Assembly (NCBI RefSeq): GCF_004403185.1
Contig: NZ_SOHJ01000011.1
Span: forward strand, 372,001 to 436,000
DNA length: 64,000 bases
Direction: 5' to 3'
Source: Cryobacterium suzukii
GTDB lineage: Bacteria > Actinomycetota > Actinomycetes > Actinomycetales > Microbacteriaceae
Under the pieces are notes generated by a model, which saw only the letters and a list, made by a program, of their open reading frames with translations, had not been told where the DNA came from and searched no databases. Made by a program: the position numbers and the translations under genes. Position 1 is the first letter of the stretch. Each line of letters opens with the position of its first letter. Shown piece by piece: positions 9,353 through 17,305 of the stretch.

Positions 9353-10018
9353 ATGGTGTTGTCTCGCGATCTGGTTCGTCTGTACCCCGAGCTCTACCAT
9401 GTGGCCGCCGATGGAAGCTGGCCCGGTATCCAACGCCACGGGCTGCTCAGTCCGGCCGGGCTCGTGACCCGGTGGGGCGTCAAGCAGGGCGCGCCTCAGG
9501 CTGCCATTTTGGGCAAGCGGCGAGGCGAGTCGCGCGTGCTGGAACATGCCCAATTCGGCACCGCGGTCATCCGTCATCAGAAGGCCATTCATGAGCCGTC
9601 GCTCGAAGACGCCCTCGACGACATGACGCTGGCCGAATGGTACGCGGCGCTGAACGACCGCGTGTTCTTTCACCTGCAGCCACGGCTGCTGCGTGACCTG
9701 CTGAACGCCCGGTCATATCGCGACGATGCCCACACGGTGATCACCCTGAACACCAAGAGCCTGGTGGCCGCCCACGAAGACGAGATCGAGCTGAGCGCGA
9801 TCAACTCGGGCTTCGCGCAGCGTCACAGCAAGGAGCCGCGCGGGCGTAGCACCTTCGAATCGATCGAGGACTTCAAGCACCCCACCCGTTCTCACGCGGT
9901 GACCAAGGGACAGGACATCGCCGAACTCGCCATCCAGCGCGGGGTGCGCGACCTGCGCGACCATGTCGTACGCGTCGAGCGGATGCGCGAGGGCACGGTT
10001 CTCGAGCGCCTCGCCTGA
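9353..10018 (+). CDS. DUF7002-like protein of unknown function
   Basis: A 221-residue protein that I recognise as DUF7002-like. The N-terminal pattern LYPELYHVAADGSWPGIQRHGLLS, followed by a later RVFFHLQ strand, resembles the layout of ADP-ribosyltransferase/RNA 2'-phosphotransferase folds (a His near the start, then a short strand and a loop). This structural link is inference. No membrane segments or signal peptide. The ATG is at 9353. A GTG at 9356 lies exactly six bases after TACGCT (9344-9349) and may be the real, leaderless start. Converges on the NERD gene at 10028. Confidence 0.7.
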   Translation: MVLSRDLVRLYPELYHVAADGSWPGIQRHGLLSPAGLVTRWGVKQGAPQAAILGKRRGESRVLEHAQFGTAVIRHQKAIHEPSLEDALDDMTLAEWYAALNDRVFFHLQPRLLRDLLNARSYRDDAHTVITLNTKSLVAAHEDEIELSAINSGFAQRHSKEPRGRSTFESIEDFKHPTRSHAVTKGQDIAELAIQRGVRDLRDHVVRVERMREGTVLERLA

Positions 10019-10027
10019 CCCGCTGGC

Positions 10028-10906
10028 TCAGCGCACGGCGAGGTACTCGACGGCAGCGACGATGAGGGGCGATGTCAGGGCGGCCAGTAAGGTCGCGGCT
10101 GCCGCGGCAGCGAGCACCGTGAACGTCGTACGCCGGATCCGGGCGGCCGCGACCTGCTGCTCGAGCGCGGTGAACCGGGCGTGCAGGTGCACCGGCGCGA
10201 GCGGCGTGATAGCTGCGCGCCAGGTCGCCGGGGCGTCGATGAGCGCGGTGACCGCGGCCTGCTGCTCAGGGCTGAACGTTCGCGGGCGCGCCACGATCCA
10301 CCGGCGCAATCGAGGTGAATCGATGACCGTGACGGCATTCGGTTTGCGGTTAAGCAGGATCTTGTGCGGATTGACCAGCACAATCAGGGGTTCAACCACG
10401 GCTGCTTCCGGCATTACCTTCGCCAGCAACGCGGTGATCTGGGCCGATTCAAACCGGGCATCCCTCAGATACGGCATGGCGTGGTTGCCGATCGGAATCG
10501 AGCGCGGCGACCCGTTCAGGTCGCGGTCCCAGTGAGTTTTCGCGTTGATCGAGAAGACTCCTCCCGGACCCACGACGAGGTGGTCGACCCAGAACGCCGT
10601 ACTGCGAATGGGCAGAGAATGATAGACGGTGTAGTCATCGGGCAGGCGTGTGAGAATGTCGCCGACAATCATCTCGGCCTGCGCAGCGCGTAGCCAGCTC
10701 AGCTCATTCGCGTCGAGCGGCGCGGCGCCCAGGGCGCGTGCGAGCCGGGACTGTGGCGGCCGGTTTTCGTGCTGGCGCAGCAGTTCTTCGACGACGGATT
10801 GACCGGCGAACCGACCGGGGGCGATGGATAGCGGGGGCAGGCTGGGGACCACAGAAGCTACGGGCTCGCGATCACGAGCCTGCATTCCAGCACCAAAAAT
10901 TGTCAT
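10028..10906 (-). CDS. NERD-domain protein A (nuclease-related, C-terminal membrane anchor)
   Basis: A 292-residue protein. The NERD (nuclease-related) core spans about residues 80-200, with AEMIVGDILTRLP, FWVDHLVVGPGGVFSINAK and YLRDARFESAQITALL. The core keeps a Glu, the Asp of VDHLVVG and the Lys of the terminal motif, but that motif is N-A-K rather than E-x-K. A hydrophobic segment near the C-terminus (TFTVLAAAAAATLLAAL and LIVAAVEYLAV) suggests a membrane anchor. I prefer the ATG at 10906 (MTIFGAG) because paralogue C begins MTIDAP. An in-frame GTG at 10930 is possible. One of three paralogues within 4.5 kb. Confidence 0.78.
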   Translation of the reverse strand: MTIFGAGMQARDREPVASVVPSLPPLSIAPGRFAGQSVVEELLRQHENRPPQSRLARALGAAPLDANELSWLRAAQAEMIVGDILTRLPDDYTVYHSLPIRSTAFWVDHLVVGPGGVFSINAKTHWDRDLNGSPRSIPIGNHAMPYLRDARFESAQITALLAKVMPEAAVVEPLIVLVNPHKILLNRKPNAVTVIDSPRLRRWIVARPRTFSPEQQAAVTALIDAPATWRAAITPLAPVHLHARFTALEQQVAAARIRRTTFTVLAAAAAATLLAALTSPLIVAAVEYLAVR

Positions 10907-11109
10907 AGCCACGTTCACTTGCCTTACCACGGGTTCGCGCCCCCGTATTATCCTGCCATCGACCCCTGTCGATTCCGTGTTAACAATCGGCCGTGTCGCA
11001 GCTTTAGTTTAGCCAATCGTAAGTAATGCTCATTCACGCTCCGAGGTGACGCACGCGGCTGGCGCGGTGCATCCGCTGCCAATCTAGGGCGGCGACCCTG
11101 CCGGGGCCT

Positions 11110-11125
11110 CCCCCACTAAGTAGGG
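11110..11125. promoter_or_regulatory. Imperfect palindrome CCCCCACTAAGTAGGG upstream of the small membrane protein
   Basis: Nested inverted arms CCC.ACT and AGT.GGG flank a central A. It lies about 10 bases upstream of a TAGCCT hexamer (11136-11141) and about 45 bases before the GTG at 11170. It resembles the CCCC-N5-GGGG palindromes found elsewhere in this NERD cluster, but the match is looser. Confidence 0.35.
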
Positions 11126-11169
11126 CAACGTCGGCTAGCCTAAAGCCACACCACCGATTGGATTCACTC

Positions 11170-11379
11170 GTGAAACACCTGACTTTCAACGTTTGCGCGA
11201 TCGCGGGACTCGCCTTCAGCGGCCTGGCCGTGCTTCTGCTGCTGGCCAATCTGCTCTCGGGCAACCAGTTCGTCGACGTGATCCTGCCGGCGGCCGTCGT
11301 CTCGCTCGTCGTCGGTGGCGCTTTCTCGGTGCGCGCCCGACTGCTTTCGGCCAAGGGTCACGGCCCGGCGAAGCGTTAA
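11170..11379 (+). CDS. Small membrane protein, hypothetical
   Basis: 69 residues with two hydrophobic helices (FNVCAIAGLAFSGLAVLLLLA and VILPAAVVSLVVGGAFSV) and a basic tail (RARLLSAKGHGPAKR). I do not recognise a family. The GTG at 11170 is the likely start. A TTG at 11158 would add four residues. Sits between NERD genes A and B and is followed convergently by a UPF0303 gene 4 bases away. Function unknown. Confidence 0.6.
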   Translation: MKHLTFNVCAIAGLAFSGLAVLLLLANLLSGNQFVDVILPAAVVSLVVGGAFSVRARLLSAKGHGPAKR

Positions 11380-11383
11380 CAGG

Positions 11384-11857
11384 TCACGCCGCCGCCAACT
11401 GCGCCCGCAGTGCCTCAACGACGAGGGCATGATCGTCGAGCTGCGGCAGCCCGGAGACGCCGACGACGCCCACCATCGATCCGCGTACGAACAACGGAAA
11501 CGCTCCCCCGTGCGCCGCGAAACGCGTGGGGTCGAGTCGGGCATCAACGTCGAAGTCGACGCCGCGGCTACGACACTCCACGCCGACGGCGAGCGAGGAA
11601 TGCCCGTAGCGGCGCACGACGGCGAACTTGCGCTCCAGCCACCCGTCATTATCAGCGGATGATCCCGCCAGACCGGCATGGAACACCCGCTGGTCACCCA
11701 GCACGATCGAGATCGCTACCGGCAACGACCGGGCGGCGGCGAGTGAACGCAGCCGCGTGCCGAGCGCCCAGGCATCATCGTGGATGAACGCGTCGAATTG
11801 CAGGGTACGTTCCTGTTCAAGCAGAGTCTGCAGCTGGGCGAGGTCGTCGGTGTGCAT
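11384..11857 (-). CDS. UPF0303 / heme-degrading-domain (GlcG/HbpS-like) protein
   Basis: A 157-residue protein of the UPF0303 group, related to the GlcG/HbpS fold. The C-terminal signature RFAAHGGAFPLFVRGSMVGV followed by VGVSGLPQLDDHALVVEAL is characteristic. A conserved Trp-Lys/Arg region (GWLERKFAVVRRYGHSS) precedes it. Some members bind heme or small molecules, and no activity is established for most. Cytoplasmic, with no signal peptide. Probably monocistronic. Why it sits inside the NERD cluster is unclear. Confidence 0.82.
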   Translation of the reverse strand: MHTDDLAQLQTLLEQERTLQFDAFIHDDAWALGTRLRSLAAARSLPVAISIVLGDQRVFHAGLAGSSADNDGWLERKFAVVRRYGHSSLAVGVECRSRGVDFDVDARLDPTRFAAHGGAFPLFVRGSMVGVVGVSGLPQLDDHALVVEALRAQLAAA

Positions 11858-11914
11858 CGAAGGTCCAATCCGGGGCGTCGTTGCCGTGCCACCGCAATCG
11901 CCGGTGGCTAGCCC

Positions 11915-12598
11915 CTACGCTACCGGGCCGGGCAGGATTGTCGGGCGACTACCCCAGGTAAGCGGGTTGTCGATCACGGCGGCGAGTTCCATGCGTTCGA
12001 TCGGGCGCAACACCTGCGGGCGCGCTACCAGCCAGTCGCCGAGCGCGGCCGCGCCGACTATCGGCACGAGCGTTGTTTTGCCAGACACCCTGCCCGAGCG
12101 GCCGGTGACCCACAGCAATCGAGCACCCAGAAGCACGAGCGCCGGCTGCACCGCGGTGCGCAGCGGCAACCGCCCGCGAATCAGCACGGTGAGCTGATTC
12201 GCGCCGGCCGCGGCGACCGCGAGATCCGGCGAGCGCTGCCCGGCGACGTGCACGCTCTGGCGATGCACCCAGGCGACCTGGCCGTCGCACAGCTGCGCGT
12301 GCAGGGCGAGAATCCCGCCAGGGCCGACCAGCAGGCGCATCGCGCTCGGCCCAGCACCGCCGAGTGGGGGCAACGTGAATGCGGCCCAGTGTTGCGGCAA
12401 CGTCGCGAGCAGCGTGTCGACGGCGCATTCACTGCGCGCGCGGGCCAGCGCCAGGTCGGTCGGCGTAGCCGCAGTGCGGTGCGCACGGCCGAGTAGCCAG
12501 GCTGGTCCGGTTGATGGTCGAGGCGCTCCGCTGCGATTCGATTCGGGTAGTTCCGGGGGCGTCGTCAGACGCCGCCGCGTGGAGAGTAAATGAGTCAT
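11915..12598 (-). CDS. NERD-like protein B, degenerate, no membrane anchor
   Basis: A 227-residue paralogue of the flanking NERD proteins, recognisable by ALARARSECAVDTLLATLPQHW, RLLVGPGGILALHAQL and a tail (DWLVARPQVLRPIERMELAA, NPLTW) matching A and C. It lacks the Asp of the DHLV motif (RLLVG here) and the C-terminal Lys (LHAQL), so nuclease chemistry is unlikely. It also lacks the terminal hydrophobic anchor. The start at 12598 has a CGAGGAAC ribosome binding site. A TTGCGA-N18-GATATA promoter lies just downstream (in the direction of transcription) of the palindrome at 12650-12664. Confidence 0.68.
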   Translation of the reverse strand: MTHLLSTRRRLTTPPELPESNRSGAPRPSTGPAWLLGRAHRTAATPTDLALARARSECAVDTLLATLPQHWAAFTLPPLGGAGPSAMRLLVGPGGILALHAQLCDGQVAWVHRQSVHVAGQRSPDLAVAAAGANQLTVLIRGRLPLRTAVQPALVLLGARLLWVTGRSGRVSGKTTLVPIVGAAALGDWLVARPQVLRPIERMELAAVIDNPLTWGSRPTILPGPVA

Positions 12599-12649
12599 CG
12601 GGTTCCTCGCCGGGTTTTATATCTTGCCAGCGCCGACCCGGTCGCAAGA

Positions 12650-12664
12650 CCCCCAGAATGGGGG
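12650..12664. promoter_or_regulatory. Palindrome CCCCC-AGAAT-GGGGG between NERD B and the HNH gene
   Basis: Perfect 5-base arms around a 5-base spacer, with flanks AAG and CTT extending the symmetry (12646-12668). On the minus strand the palindrome ends two bases before a TTGCGA -35 element for NERD B. It also lies about 93 bases upstream of the HNH gene on the plus strand. A near copy is at 14687-14699. Confidence 0.5.
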
Positions 12665-12757
12665 ACTTTTAAAGAAATACCTGCTGCCACGCTGCCAGGC
12701 GACCGGGCCGCACCACGTATATTCGAAGGGTCGTGCCGCACGGCCAGAAGGAGCACC

Positions 12758-13708
12758 ATGACCGTTCGACGCTCGACCCGATCATTTCTGGTGATTGGGT
12801 TGATCGTGGGTGTGCTCGCGGCGATCGTGGTGGGAACGTCGGTGGCGCGGTCATCCGTTTCGTCGGATCTGGCCGAACCTTCGAGCAGCGCACCGCCGAC
12901 AACGACCGTCGAACCCACGCCAGCGCCAGCGCCGACGGTAACAACCACGCCGACGATCGATACGGCGGCCCTCGCCGTGCTGGCGACCCTGCCGGTGAAG
13001 GGGCGCGCGCCCCAGACCGGCTACGACCGAGAGGGAAGCTTCGGATCGGCCTGGCAAGACGTTGACCAGAACGGATGCGACACCCGCAACGACATCCTCG
13101 CCCGCGACCTGACCGTGCTCGTGGTGGACCCTGCCTGTGAGGTGCAGAGTGGCACCCTGCTCGGTCCGTATACCGGCCTGATGATCGACTTCGTGCGCGG
13201 CCAGACGACGTCGTCGCTCGTGCAGATCGACCACGTCGTCGCTCTGTCGAACGCCTGGCAGACCGGAGCGCAACAGCTGCCGGAGGAGCAACGGGTGGCG
13301 CTGGCCAACGATCCACTGAACCTGCTCGCCGTCGACGGCGTCACCAATTCGCGCAAGGGGGATGGCGATTCGGCAACCTGGTTACCGCCGCTGAAAAGCT
13401 ATCGGTGTGCCTATGTGGCCAGGCAGATTTCGGTGAAGGCGACGTACGCGCTGTGGGTGACGACGGCCGAGCACGATGCAATGACGCGCATCCTGTCGGA
13501 CTGCCCCGACGAGCTCGCGACGGCCACCGACCCCGTCGTCGCGCCCGTCGTAGCGCCCGAGTCGGCGCCGGTCGCCGATACCCCGAGCGACGTTTATTTT
13601 GAGAACTGCACTGCCGCACGCGAGTCAGGTGCAGCCCCGGTTCACGCCGGCGAACCCGGCTACGGCGGCCACCTCGACCGCGACGGCGACGGAACCGGCT
13701 GCGAATAG
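12758..13708 (+). CDS. Secreted or membrane-anchored HNH nuclease with excalibur domain
   Basis: 316 residues. It has an N-terminal signal/anchor (SFLVIGLIVGVLAAIVVGTS, residues 9-28), a Pro/Thr-rich linker (40-68), a DUF1524/GmrSD C-terminal-type HNH domain (95-250) and an excalibur calcium-binding domain (279-316) ending LDRDGDGTGCE. The HNH core shows QIDHVVALSNAW (Asp158-His159), DPLNLLAV (Asn188) and VTNSRKGDGD (Asn197, Lys200). This architecture is typical of extracellular actinobacterial nucleases. The ATG at 12758 follows AGAAGGAG. It is divergent from NERD B and shares its palindrome-bearing control region. Confidence 0.88.
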   Translation: MTVRRSTRSFLVIGLIVGVLAAIVVGTSVARSSVSSDLAEPSSSAPPTTTVEPTPAPAPTVTTTPTIDTAALAVLATLPVKGRAPQTGYDREGSFGSAWQDVDQNGCDTRNDILARDLTVLVVDPACEVQSGTLLGPYTGLMIDFVRGQTTSSLVQIDHVVALSNAWQTGAQQLPEEQRVALANDPLNLLAVDGVTNSRKGDGDSATWLPPLKSYRCAYVARQISVKATYALWVTTAEHDAMTRILSDCPDELATATDPVVAPVVAPESAPVADTPSDVYFENCTAARESGAAPVHAGEPGYGGHLDRDGDGTGCE

Positions 13709-13768
13709 GTCTTCGCACAAGCCGCTCGGCGCCGTGCACCCGCACAGTGCCGCGCGACTTCTGCTGGG

Positions 13769-14569
13769 CTACAGCGCGCTGACGATCTGCGGAATAAGAA
13801 GCAGTACGTGTAGGGCACCGAGTGTGCTGAGAACCATCCCGAGCGTCATCCAGCGCAGGCGAGTCCGCCTCGCACGGGTCACTTCTGCCTCCAGCTGGCC
13901 GAAGCGCTGCAGGATCTTGGCCGGTTCCAGTGCCGCGAGCGCCTGCCAGAGCGCGGGGTTCTCGACGAATCGGGTAATTTCCAACCGGTCGAAGGGGGCC
14001 AGCACGGGAGGGAGCCCCTGCAACCAGGCACACAGGTCGGCGGCCTCGACGACTTTTACCCGCGACGGCTGCGACTTCACGGTCACACTCTTGGTATCGA
14101 CGAGTACGACGACACCCCGTACCGACGCCGCGCGCGGCATCCGCTTGGAAAGCAGAGTGGTCAGGGTGACCGCCTCGTATTCGGCCTCCCTTATATACGG
14201 AATCTTTCGGGCGCCGACGAGCACACTGCGTCCCGCGACCAGGACAGATTTGCGCGCCTGACGGTCGGAATGGAGAGCAAATACGCCGCCAGGTCCGATC
14301 ACGAGGTGGTCGACGTCGGCGCCACTGTCGCCCACTGGCAGGGAGTGAAAGACGATCCATTCCCGAGGCAGCTCAGCCAGCGCGAGCCCCACAGCGATTT
14401 CCGCGCGGGCGGCGTCGAAACAGCGCACGCTATCGGCGCCGAGCGGCGACCGACCGACGAGGCGCTCGAGCAGCCCACGGGGGGTCACCAGGCGTTGCTC
14501 CAACAGGAGCACTTCTATGATCGACTGCGCCGGGCACCGCAGTCGCATTATGGGCGCATCGATTGTCAC
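13769..14569 (-). CDS. NERD-domain protein C with C-terminal membrane anchor, partly degenerate
   Basis: 266 residues. The NERD core (about 55-170) shows ARAEIAVGLALAELPREW, DVDHLVIGPGGVFALHSD and IPYIREAEYEAVTLTTLL. It keeps the Glu and Asp positions but has D-R-Q where the catalytic Lys would be. The C-terminus has a basic stretch followed by a hydrophobic anchor (WMTLGMVLSTLGALHVLLLI). The GTG start at 14569 follows CAGGAGAACC. The order, spacing and tail are colinear with NERD A. Divergent from the membrane protein at 14834. Confidence 0.78.
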   Translation of the reverse strand: MTIDAPIMRLRCPAQSIIEVLLLEQRLVTPRGLLERLVGRSPLGADSVRCFDAARAEIAVGLALAELPREWIVFHSLPVGDSGADVDHLVIGPGGVFALHSDRQARKSVLVAGRSVLVGARKIPYIREAEYEAVTLTTLLSKRMPRAASVRGVVVLVDTKSVTVKSQPSRVKVVEAADLCAWLQGLPPVLAPFDRLEITRFVENPALWQALAALEPAKILQRFGQLEAEVTRARRTRLRWMTLGMVLSTLGALHVLLLIPQIVSAL

Positions 14570-14621
14570 GGTTCTCCTGTTCGGGTGCTTGAATCTAGCC
14601 CCCTGCAGCCAGCCGGAGCAG

Positions 14622-14633
14622 CCCCCAATGGGG
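14622..14633. promoter_or_regulatory. Inverted repeat CCCCCAATGGGG upstream of NERD C
   Basis: A shorter-spaced relative of the CCCC-N5-GGGG palindromes, located between the predicted promoter of NERD C and its start codon, 53 bases upstream of the GTG. Confidence 0.35.
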
Positions 14634-14686
14634 AGGTGGCGCGCAGGTCGGGTGCCTTATTTATCGTATTCAGAGGACGTTGTACA

Positions 14687-14699
14687 CCCCAGTACGGGG
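14687..14699. promoter_or_regulatory. Palindrome CCCC-AGTAC-GGGG between NERD C and a membrane protein
   Basis: Same arms, same 5-base spacer and a similar spacer sequence (AGTAC versus AGAAT) as the site at 12650-12664. On the minus strand it directly abuts a TGTACA/TAAATA promoter-like pair (17-base spacing) for NERD C. The same geometry occurs in front of NERD B. Confidence 0.5.
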
Positions 14700-14833
14700 A
14701 AAGCATCGGCCCGGATGGCGTATCGCCCCACGGATTGTGCCACGATGAAATGGCCCGGTTGTTGGACAGCAACCCCACGGCACGACCAGCAAGGCATGTT
14801 GCCGCTAGTCGTAAAAATGTCCGGGGGAAGTCC

Positions 14834-15712
14834 ATGATCGACAATGATCTGTCGCGCGCTGTCACCAACACGCAGGCTGCAGCGACGGCCGCCGTGGTCG
14901 CATTCAATGCGAGCACGTCGCCGGAATTACCGGAGGGCCAGCAAACCCCGTTCACGACGAACGCCCGGGCGACCGCTGCCGCTTCGGCGACGTCTTACGC
15001 CACCCGGCAAGGAGTCAGCGAGCAGCGTCACATCAACTATCGGTTCTGGGTGCAGTCGCTCGATGGTCAGAAGTACTGCGATTGGGCCCCGCGAGCCTCC
15101 CTGCTGAGCCAAGCCATCGCCGCTCGCAATGAAGCCATCGTGGCCGCCTGGCGGTTCGATGCCAGTCAGGTCATCTCGTCGGCACATCGCGACGCCTTCT
15201 CCGCTAGTGAGCTGGGCACGACTGCGTTTCGATCACAGCGCTCGCGATCCATTCGTCGAGGCGGTATCGCTCTCATGCTGCTGTCTCCGGTGGTCTGGGT
15301 CTTCGCCTACTTCTTTGTACTGGTCACCGGCGGTGAAGTTAGCATGCAGGCGATCCTTCCCATCGCATGGCTGCTACTCGGCACCGGAGTGGTCTTCGCC
15401 GGAGTGCGCATGGCTCGCCCGCTGCCCATGAACGACTCAGACGCAACAGCGGCATCCGTCACGCGGGTAGCCCTGCTCGGGTTCGATCCGCTCACCGAGC
15501 CGGCCCGACTTCCGCGGACGTGGACAGAGGATCCCAAGGTGGGCGAGCGCCTCGACCAATTCATGCGCGACGCGTACACAAATTTTCCGACGCCGAGCGA
15601 GCTGCCCGCGCTGCGCATCCCGGACGTGCGTTCTGGCCGCACCGAGGCGTCGATCCAGGTGCGGGCCGTACTCGAACAGTTTGCCGCAACGGATGCGTTG
15701 AATCGCGTCTGA
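14834..15712 (+). CDS. Hypothetical membrane protein
   Basis: 292 residues with an Ala/Thr-rich N-terminal half (about 1-150) and two adjacent transmembrane helices (GGIALMLLSPVVWVFAYFFV and AILPIAWLLLGTGVVFAGV). A soluble tail of about 100 residues follows (FDPLTEPARLPRTWTEDP onward). I do not recognise a family. The ATG at 14834 follows GGGGGAAG. It is divergent from NERD C and shares its palindrome-containing region, so it may belong to the same regulated set (inference). Confidence 0.7.
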   Translation: MIDNDLSRAVTNTQAAATAAVVAFNASTSPELPEGQQTPFTTNARATAAASATSYATRQGVSEQRHINYRFWVQSLDGQKYCDWAPRASLLSQAIAARNEAIVAAWRFDASQVISSAHRDAFSASELGTTAFRSQRSRSIRRGGIALMLLSPVVWVFAYFFVLVTGGEVSMQAILPIAWLLLGTGVVFAGVRMARPLPMNDSDATAASVTRVALLGFDPLTEPARLPRTWTEDPKVGERLDQFMRDAYTNFPTPSELPALRIPDVRSGRTEASIQVRAVLEQFAATDALNRV

Positions 15713-15773
15713 AGCGGGTCGCCAGTGTTTTGTGGATCTACCCGGGAATTGCCTGAACCGTGCACCGACTCAT

Positions 15774-15926
15774 TAGATCGGCAGCGGTCGGGTGACCGAC
15801 TTCGACCGGGACGACGACTGGGACCACCTCTACGAGGTTGAGGTCACGCTCGATGACGGCAGTGACCGCGACGTCGACCTCGACGCCAACTTCGTCGTCG
15901 TCAGCATCGACGACGTGCAGCAGTAA
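15774..15926 (+). pseudogene. Remnant of a PepSY-domain protein
   Basis: An open stretch of about 50 codons bounded by a TAG at 15774 encodes GSGRVTDFDRDDDWDHLYEV followed by EVTLDDG, an acidic run and DLDANFVVVSIDD before TAA at 15924. This matches the C-terminal half of PepSY repeats (YEVEV..DDG..VDV.LD..F.VV). No upstream PepSY portion or signal peptide is found in frame. The GTG at 15792 could start a 44-residue peptide, but a decayed gene is more likely. Confidence 0.5.
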
Positions 15927-15937
15927 GGCCCATTTTT

Positions 15938-15975
15938 GTGTGAGGCGCTGCGCGAATTCGCTCAGCGCCTCACAC
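15938..15975. terminator. Strong hairpin between PepSY remnant and rraA
   Basis: GTGTGAGGCGCTG (15938-15950) pairs perfectly with CAGCGCCTCACAC (15963-15975), a 13-base stem. The loop contains the further palindrome GCGAATTCGC. Short T runs flank it (TTTTT before, GTTTA after). It sits between convergent units and probably acts as a bidirectional terminator. Confidence 0.7.
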
Positions 15976-15986
15976 GTTTAGCGTCG

Positions 15987-16454
15987 TTAGCGCTCGACCA
16001 GGATGCCGTCTTCGTCGCAGTAGACGGTGCGACCGGGAGTGAAAACGACGCCGGCGATCTCGACGACGGCATCCGCTGTGCCGGCCCCGGTCTTGGAACT
16101 CTTGCGCGGGTTGCTGCCGAGGGCTTTCACCCCGAGGTCGAGGGCTCCGATCGCGATGCGGTCACGAACGGCACCGTTGATGATCGCGCCGGACCAGCCG
16201 TTCGCTACGGCGAGGTCGGCGATCATGTCGCCCATGAGCGCCGAGTTCAGTGAGCCGCCGCCGTCGATGACAAGCACCGCGCCATCACCGGGCGTGGACA
16301 GGATCGACTTGAGCAGCGCATTGTCTTCGAAGCAGGTGACGGTGCGAATGGGGCCGCTGAACTGGGCTCGTCCGCCGATCGTCTGAAACTGCAGGGGTAC
16401 GGATTGCAGCTCGTCGCCACGCTCGTCGTACAGATCGGCGGTCAACACGGTCAT
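15987..16454 (-). CDS. rraA: RraA family protein (ribonuclease E activity regulator-like)
   Basis: 155 residues, full length for RraA. Conserved segments include [59 protein letters not shown] and AVRDRIAI. Family members bind RNase E in E. coli, while many others act as HMG/CHA-type aldolases or have unknown roles. A regulator role in an actinobacterium is not established. The ATG at 16454 has GGAGGAACA just upstream. It follows the amino acid ABC operon by 47 bases on the same strand and may be cotranscribed. Confidence 0.88.
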   Translation of the reverse strand: MTVLTADLYDERGDELQSVPLQFQTIGGRAQFSGPIRTVTCFEDNALLKSILSTPGDGAVLVIDGGGSLNSALMGDMIADLAVANGWSGAIINGAVRDRIAIGALDLGVKALGSNPRKSSKTGAGTADAVVEIAGVVFTPGRTVYCDEDGILVER

Positions 16455-16501
16455 TGTTCCTCCAGAGTTTCGTTGTTTCCAGAGTAGGCCCCGGCCAGAC
16501 C

Positions 16502-17305
16502 TCACATGACGCTGTCGAGAAAGGCCTTGGTGCGCGGGTTCTGCGGATTGTCGAGCACCGTCGCGGGCGGCCCGCTTTCCACGACGACCCCCGCGTCCAT
16601 GAAGACGACCTCGTCGGCGGCGCCGCGCGCGAAACCGATCTCGTGGGTGACCACGACCATCGTCATGCCGTCGGCGGCCAGCGCCCGCATCACGTCGAGC
16701 ACGTCTCCGACCAGTTCCGGGTCGAGCGCGCTGGTCGGTTCGTCGAACAAGAGCAGCTTGGGATCCATCGCGAGGGCACGAGCGATAGCGACGCGCTGCT
16801 GCTGCCCTCCGGACAATTGCGCCGGGTAGGACTGCGCCAGGTCGGCGAGACCTACTCGGTCGAGCAGCTCACGGCCGCGGGCCAGGGCCGCCGGCTTCGG
16901 CAGTCCGCGCACGCCAACCGGCGCCGCCGTGATGTTCTCCAGGGCGGTCATGTGCGGAAACAGGTTGAAGCGCTGGAACACCATCCCGATCCCCCGCCGC
17001 TGTTTAGCGACCTCGCGACGATTCATCTCAAAAATGCGGCCGTGCCGTGCGGCGTAGCCGATGAGTTCACCGTCGACCGAGATACGGCCACCGTCGATGC
17101 GTTCGAGGTGGTTGATGCAGCGCAGAAACGTGCTCTTGCCGGAGCCAGACGGCCCGAGCAGGCACATCACCTGTCCGGCTGAAACGTCGAGCGAGATGCC
17201 CTTGAGCACCTCGACGCCGCCAAAGCTTTTACGCACCTTGCGGGCGCTCAGCAGCGGTGCAGCGACGGATGCCGCCGCGATCGGTACGCGCGTGGTGTCG
17301 GTCAC
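16502..17305 (-). CDS. Polar amino acid ABC transporter, ATP-binding protein
   Basis: 267 residues. Walker A is GPSGSGKST (50-58), the signature is [15 protein letters not shown] and Walker B is [13 protein letters not shown], with an H-loop in [11 protein letters not shown]. It is of the GlnQ/HisP class. The GTG start at 17305 overlaps the permease stop by four bases (GTGA), indicating translational coupling. Third gene of a three-gene importer. About two-thirds of the residues look shared with the ATPase at 46172. Confidence 0.94.
   Translation of the reverse strand: MTDTTRVPIAAASVAAPLLSARKVRKSFGGVEVLKGISLDVSAGQVMCLLGPSGSGKSTFLRCINHLERIDGGRISVDGELIGYAARHGRIFEMNRREVAKQRRGIGMVFQRFNLFPHMTALENITAAPVGVRGLPKPAALARGRELLDRVGLADLAQSYPAQLSGGQQQRVAIARALAMDPKLLLFDEPTSALDPELVGDVLDVMRALAADGMTMVVVTHEIGFARGAADEVVFMDAGVVVESGPPATVLDNPQNPRTKAFLDSVM

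Noticed and set aside
10010-10040. CTCGCC/GGCGAG inverted repeat between the DUF7002-like gene and NERD A, considered as a terminator
   Set aside because: The arms are short, lie mostly inside the coding ends, and lack a T run.
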